DNA from: Candidatus Methylomirabilota bacterium
GTDB lineage: Bacteria; Methylomirabilota; Methylomirabilia; Rokubacteriales; CSP1-6
Reading direction: 5' to 3'
DNA: 37,261 nt
Assembly: GCA_035936835.1 (NCBI GenBank)
Contig: DASYVT010000059.1
Location: forward strand, 1-37,261
Under the pieces are notes generated by a model. It was not told where the DNA came from, did no database searches, and was given only the letters and a program-made list of their open reading frames with translations. The translations under genes were made by a program, and so were the position numbers. This document shows, piece by piece, positions 35,399 through 37,261 of this stretch. How positions within the stretch are numbered: position 1 is the first letter of the stretch; each line of letters starts with the position of its first letter.

Positions 35399-36145
35399 AT
35401 GACAATGCAGAGCAAGGCTCGATCGATTTTGCGGAAGGTAGGTTTCATGTTCGGGATTGCGCTCGCGGCGCTGCCGCTCGTGCTTGCCCCCGCAGTCGCG
35501 CAGGCGCAGAGGGGATTCCAGACGTTCGACGCCCATGGCCCATTCGTGATCAGCCTGGGCAAGGACATTCACGCCGCCGGCAACAGCGGCCGATTCGTGG
35601 TGCCCGTGCGCCACGTGTACGGACTGCTCGTTGGCTCGCCCACCAGCACCAACTGGCTACCGTTCGTACCCTTTGTGATCGAGTTCGCTACGAACGTGCC
35701 GATTGCGACGCAGTCCGGTAACGTGCATGGCACACTCTCGATCTGCGAGGCGGCGGTCCCGACATTACTACCGCCGCTGTTCTGGTGCGTCGAAGACACG
35801 AGTATTAACTTCAGCGTTCCTTCGGGTCTGGATAACCCTGTGTTCCAGCCGGGCGCGGTCACGCGACAGGCCCACGTAGCTCTCCAGACGCAAATCGGGG
35901 TGACGCCGGTGTTGTGCAGTGCTCTGAACGACCCCGATGTCCGTTGCACCGCTCCCGACGGGTTCGCGATTGGGCTTCTCGTCACCGGATCGTTCACCTT
36001 TACTGGTGGGACGGCGCAGGGCCACGGGGACGTCAACGGCTACCTCGTGCTTCAACTGGATAGCGCCGGTCACATCATCGGCATCGCGATGTCGAACGGG
36101 GGCCCCGCGAGCAATGTCAACTTCACAGGTGTGTGGAAACCCTAG
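35399..36145 (+). CDS. Exported protein of unknown function, sigma-54 controlled
   Basis: A 248-residue exported protein. The N-terminus has basic residues, a hydrophobic segment (GIALAALPLVLAPAV) and a probable cleavage after AQA near residue 36. Two ATG codons (35399 and 35405) could start it; GGAG suits the second best. The mature part looks beta-rich, has two Cys pairs (CEAAVPTLLPPLFWC; LCSALNDPDVRC) that could form disulfides, and repeats of Thr/Gly-rich strands such as GSFTFTGGTAQGHGDVNGYL. I do not recognise the family. A broken paralogue of its C-terminus lies at 36463-36648. It is preceded by sigma-54 promoter P3, which suggests it is the secreted output of the signalling island. Confidence 0.75.
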   Translation: MTMQSKARSILRKVGFMFGIALAALPLVLAPAVAQAQRGFQTFDAHGPFVISLGKDIHAAGNSGRFVVPVRHVYGLLVGSPTSTNWLPFVPFVIEFATNVPIATQSGNVHGTLSICEAAVPTLLPPLFWCVEDTSINFSVPSGLDNPVFQPGAVTRQAHVALQTQIGVTPVLCSALNDPDVRCTAPDGFAIGLLVTGSFTFTGGTAQGHGDVNGYLVLQLDSAGHIIGIAMSNGGPASNVNFTGVWKP

Positions 36146-36200
36146 ACTGATGGTCCAGGACGGTATCGCGGAAGCATACCCACGGGCCGCAGTCGGTGGA

Positions 36201-36219
36201 CGGGCAGTGAAGCTGCCCG
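36201..36219 (+). terminator. Hairpin after the exported protein gene
   Basis: CGGGCAG-TGAAG-CTGCCCG is a perfect 7-bp stem 55 bp after the stop codon. There is no strong T-run (CCTTTGG follows 15 bases later), so its terminator role is uncertain. Confidence 0.35.
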
Positions 36220-36263
36220 GAGCCGTCTGCGGCCTTTGGTCGAACAACCTACTGGATGACACA

Positions 36264-36463
36264 ATGGTCGCGACGGTCGTACGCAGGACAAAGATCACGC
36301 ACGTGAAGCCGATCACGCGAGAGCCCGAGTCAGACGAGGGCCGGGCGACGGCCTCGCAGGGGGCCATCGTCTTCCGGAACAAGTACATCTTCCTCCGGAC
36401 GCTGGTCCCGAGCGACCTCGCGTACCTCTCGGAGTGGGCCAACGATCCCCACTTAAAAGGAGA
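36264..36463 (+). pseudogene. N-terminal fragment of a GNAT-type acetyltransferase
   Basis: The frame from ATG 36264 contains GAIVFRNKYIFLRTL, then VPSDLAYLSEWANDPH, which parallels GIVISRGHRVYLRTLTVRDL and LLTEWVDDPF of the intact gene at 37019. The match stops just after NDPH, where the DNA changes to a fragment of the exported protein's paralogue in another reading frame. About 65 codons survive out of a normal gene of 170 or more, so this is a truncated duplicate. Confidence 0.7.
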
Positions 36464-36648
36464 TCGACCTCGAGACGTCGCCGGGCGTCTTCTTCTTCCC
36501 CGGGCTGCTCATCAACGGCACGGTGACGTTCACGGATGGCGCCCAGGGCCACGGCACGGTCGACGCCTGGGTCATTCCCATCATCGACCACAACTCGGGC
36601 CATATCGTTGGCGTGTTCGCCGGTGCTCTCCTCCTGCAGGGCAACTAG
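36463..36648 (+). pseudogene. C-terminal fragment of a second copy of the exported protein
   Basis: The frame ending at TAG 36648 reads LLINGTVTFTDGAQGHGTV, then DHNSGHIVGVFAGALLLQGN. This parallels LLVTGSFTFTGGTAQGHGDV and DSAGHIIGIAMSNGG of the exported protein at 35399. It has no start codon or signal peptide and follows the acetyltransferase fragment in a different frame, so only the last quarter of the gene remains. Confidence 0.7.
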
Positions 36649-36669
36649 GTAAGAATCAGGAGACCCGTC

Positions 36670-37014
36670 ATGCTCAGTACCGCGGTCGTTGAACGATTCG
36701 ACGGCCAGCCGCAGCCGGAGGCCCCGATGCCGGGGCTGACCCGGCTGCGGCTGGCCGGGCCCATCACCGCGGCCACCTCCGCGGGCGCGCGGGAAGCGCT
36801 CCTGGAGTCCGCGCGCCGCTCCGACTTCAGGCTGCTGGTCGATCTGCACGACGTTACCGCCCTCGACGCTTCCGGCGTGGCCGCACTCCTCGAGGGCCGG
36901 CGCCAGATCGACGGACACGAACAGGGTGTCATGGTGCTCCGCGCCAACGAAATCGTGATTCGCGCCCTCAAGGAGTCGGGAACGATGGCCGCGTTCAAGG
37001 TCTGGAAGGGTTAG
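36670..37014 (+). CDS. STAS-domain protein (anti-sigma-factor-antagonist-like)
   Basis: A 114-residue STAS domain with VDLHDVTALDASGVAALLEGRR, where Ser68 of DASG is the residue phosphorylated in SpoIIAA-type proteins. It ends in the usual alpha-helical segment (IRALKESGTMAAF). Such proteins bind and release kinase-type anti-sigma factors or act in stressosomes. No anti-sigma gene is in view. A ribosome-like AGGAG lies about 7 bases before the ATG. It precedes an acetyltransferase by 4 bp, probably in one operon. Confidence 0.88.
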   Translation: MLSTAVVERFDGQPQPEAPMPGLTRLRLAGPITAATSAGAREALLESARRSDFRLLVDLHDVTALDASGVAALLEGRRQIDGHEQGVMVLRANEIVIRALKESGTMAAFKVWKG

Positions 37015-37018
37015 AAAT

Positions 37019-37261
37019 GTGATCTCCGTCGAGGACCTCTCGCAGAACACGCCGCTCGCGCGCGCTTCCACCCCGGCCGCGGGGATCGTCATCTCGCGCG
37101 GGCACCGCGTCTATCTGCGCACGCTGACGGTCCGGGACCTGGATCTCCTCACGGAATGGGTGGACGACCCCTTCATCGAGCGCATGGTCGGAAGTGAGTT
37201 CTTGCAGTCCTACAAGCACGTGTATGACAAGTCGCCCGACTTCTTCGGCGCGATCCTCAAC
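37019..37261 (+). CDS. GNAT-family acetyltransferase, truncated by window end
   Basis: The first 81 codons of an open frame from GTG 37019; it continues past the window. Segments GHRVYLRTLTVRDLDLLTEW and DDPFIERMVGSEFL fit the first strand and helices of GNAT (RimJ/RimL-like) acetyltransferases, which move an acetyl group from acetyl-CoA to an amine. The acetyl-CoA binding loop is beyond the window. The ATG two bases upstream (37017) runs straight into TGA, so GTG is the start. A broken relative lies at 36264-36463. Confidence 0.65.
   Translation, partial: MISVEDLSQNTPLARASTPAAGIVISRGHRVYLRTLTVRDLDLLTEWVDDPFIERMVGSEFLQSYKHVYDKSPDFFGAILN

Overview
The window is GC-rich, densely packed bacterial DNA. 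Genes are often joined by ATGA, GTGA or TGATG overlaps, GTG starts are frequent, and two-component and branched-chain amino acid (Liv) transport genes are prominent. This looks like a soil or subsurface bacterium of the Methylomirabilota/Rokubacteria or deltaproteobacterial type. That placement is an inference from gene content and style only; no marker gene here settles it.

Positions 1-25600 are mostly housekeeping and metabolic genes. On the minus strand lie the start of thiG, thiS, a YyaL-type protein and a YgfZ-type folate protein. Facing them on the plus strand are a short MutY, an SDR and a Nudix hydrolase. A Liv ABC transporter follows, split into two blocks that converge: binding protein and LivH on plus, LivM, LivF and LivG on minus. 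The minus block continues upstream into an enolase-superfamily enzyme, debris of an FAD oxidase, an Asp/Glu-type racemase, a SirB1-type protein, a receiver-ferritin fusion that seems to start at ATT, and peptide deformylase. Next come a receiver-adenylate cyclase and, divergently, a membrane histidine kinase with its response regulator, then two exported metal-site proteins. A tightly coupled minus-strand operon follows: metH, methyltransferase, queG, chrA and a LOG-family gene. Several of these genes have a -10 box directly before the start codon, which predicts leaderless mRNAs.

Positions 25600-30800 are accessory. Three copies of a terminal repeat (two of them 225 bp long and 213/225 identical) carry the tail of what looks like an IS91-type transposase. 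They surround a DUF4337 membrane protein, a PilZ-receiver protein, an orphan GspE/PilB-like ATPase with an N-terminal cyclic-di-GMP-binding MshEN module, and a tRNA/tmRNA-like 3' fragment.

Positions 27250-36150 hold the most interesting candidate: an apparent sigma-54-controlled signalling island. An NtrC-type activator (30789-32135) lies among three promoters that share the form GGTAC-N4-CTTGC, with exact -24/-12 spacing. They precede the PilZ-receiver gene, a receiver-GAF-HD-GYP phosphodiesterase operon, and an exported protein of unknown function. Two of the three also share an upstream inverted repeat whose right half-site ends 82 bp before the -24 element in both cases. I infer one regulon that links phosphorelay, cyclic-di-GMP binding and turnover, a secretion-type ATPase and a secreted product. 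The right edge shows a tandem duplication collapsed by deletion: an acetyltransferase N-terminus is joined to the C-terminus of a second copy of the exported protein, ahead of a STAS protein and an intact but window-truncated acetyltransferase.
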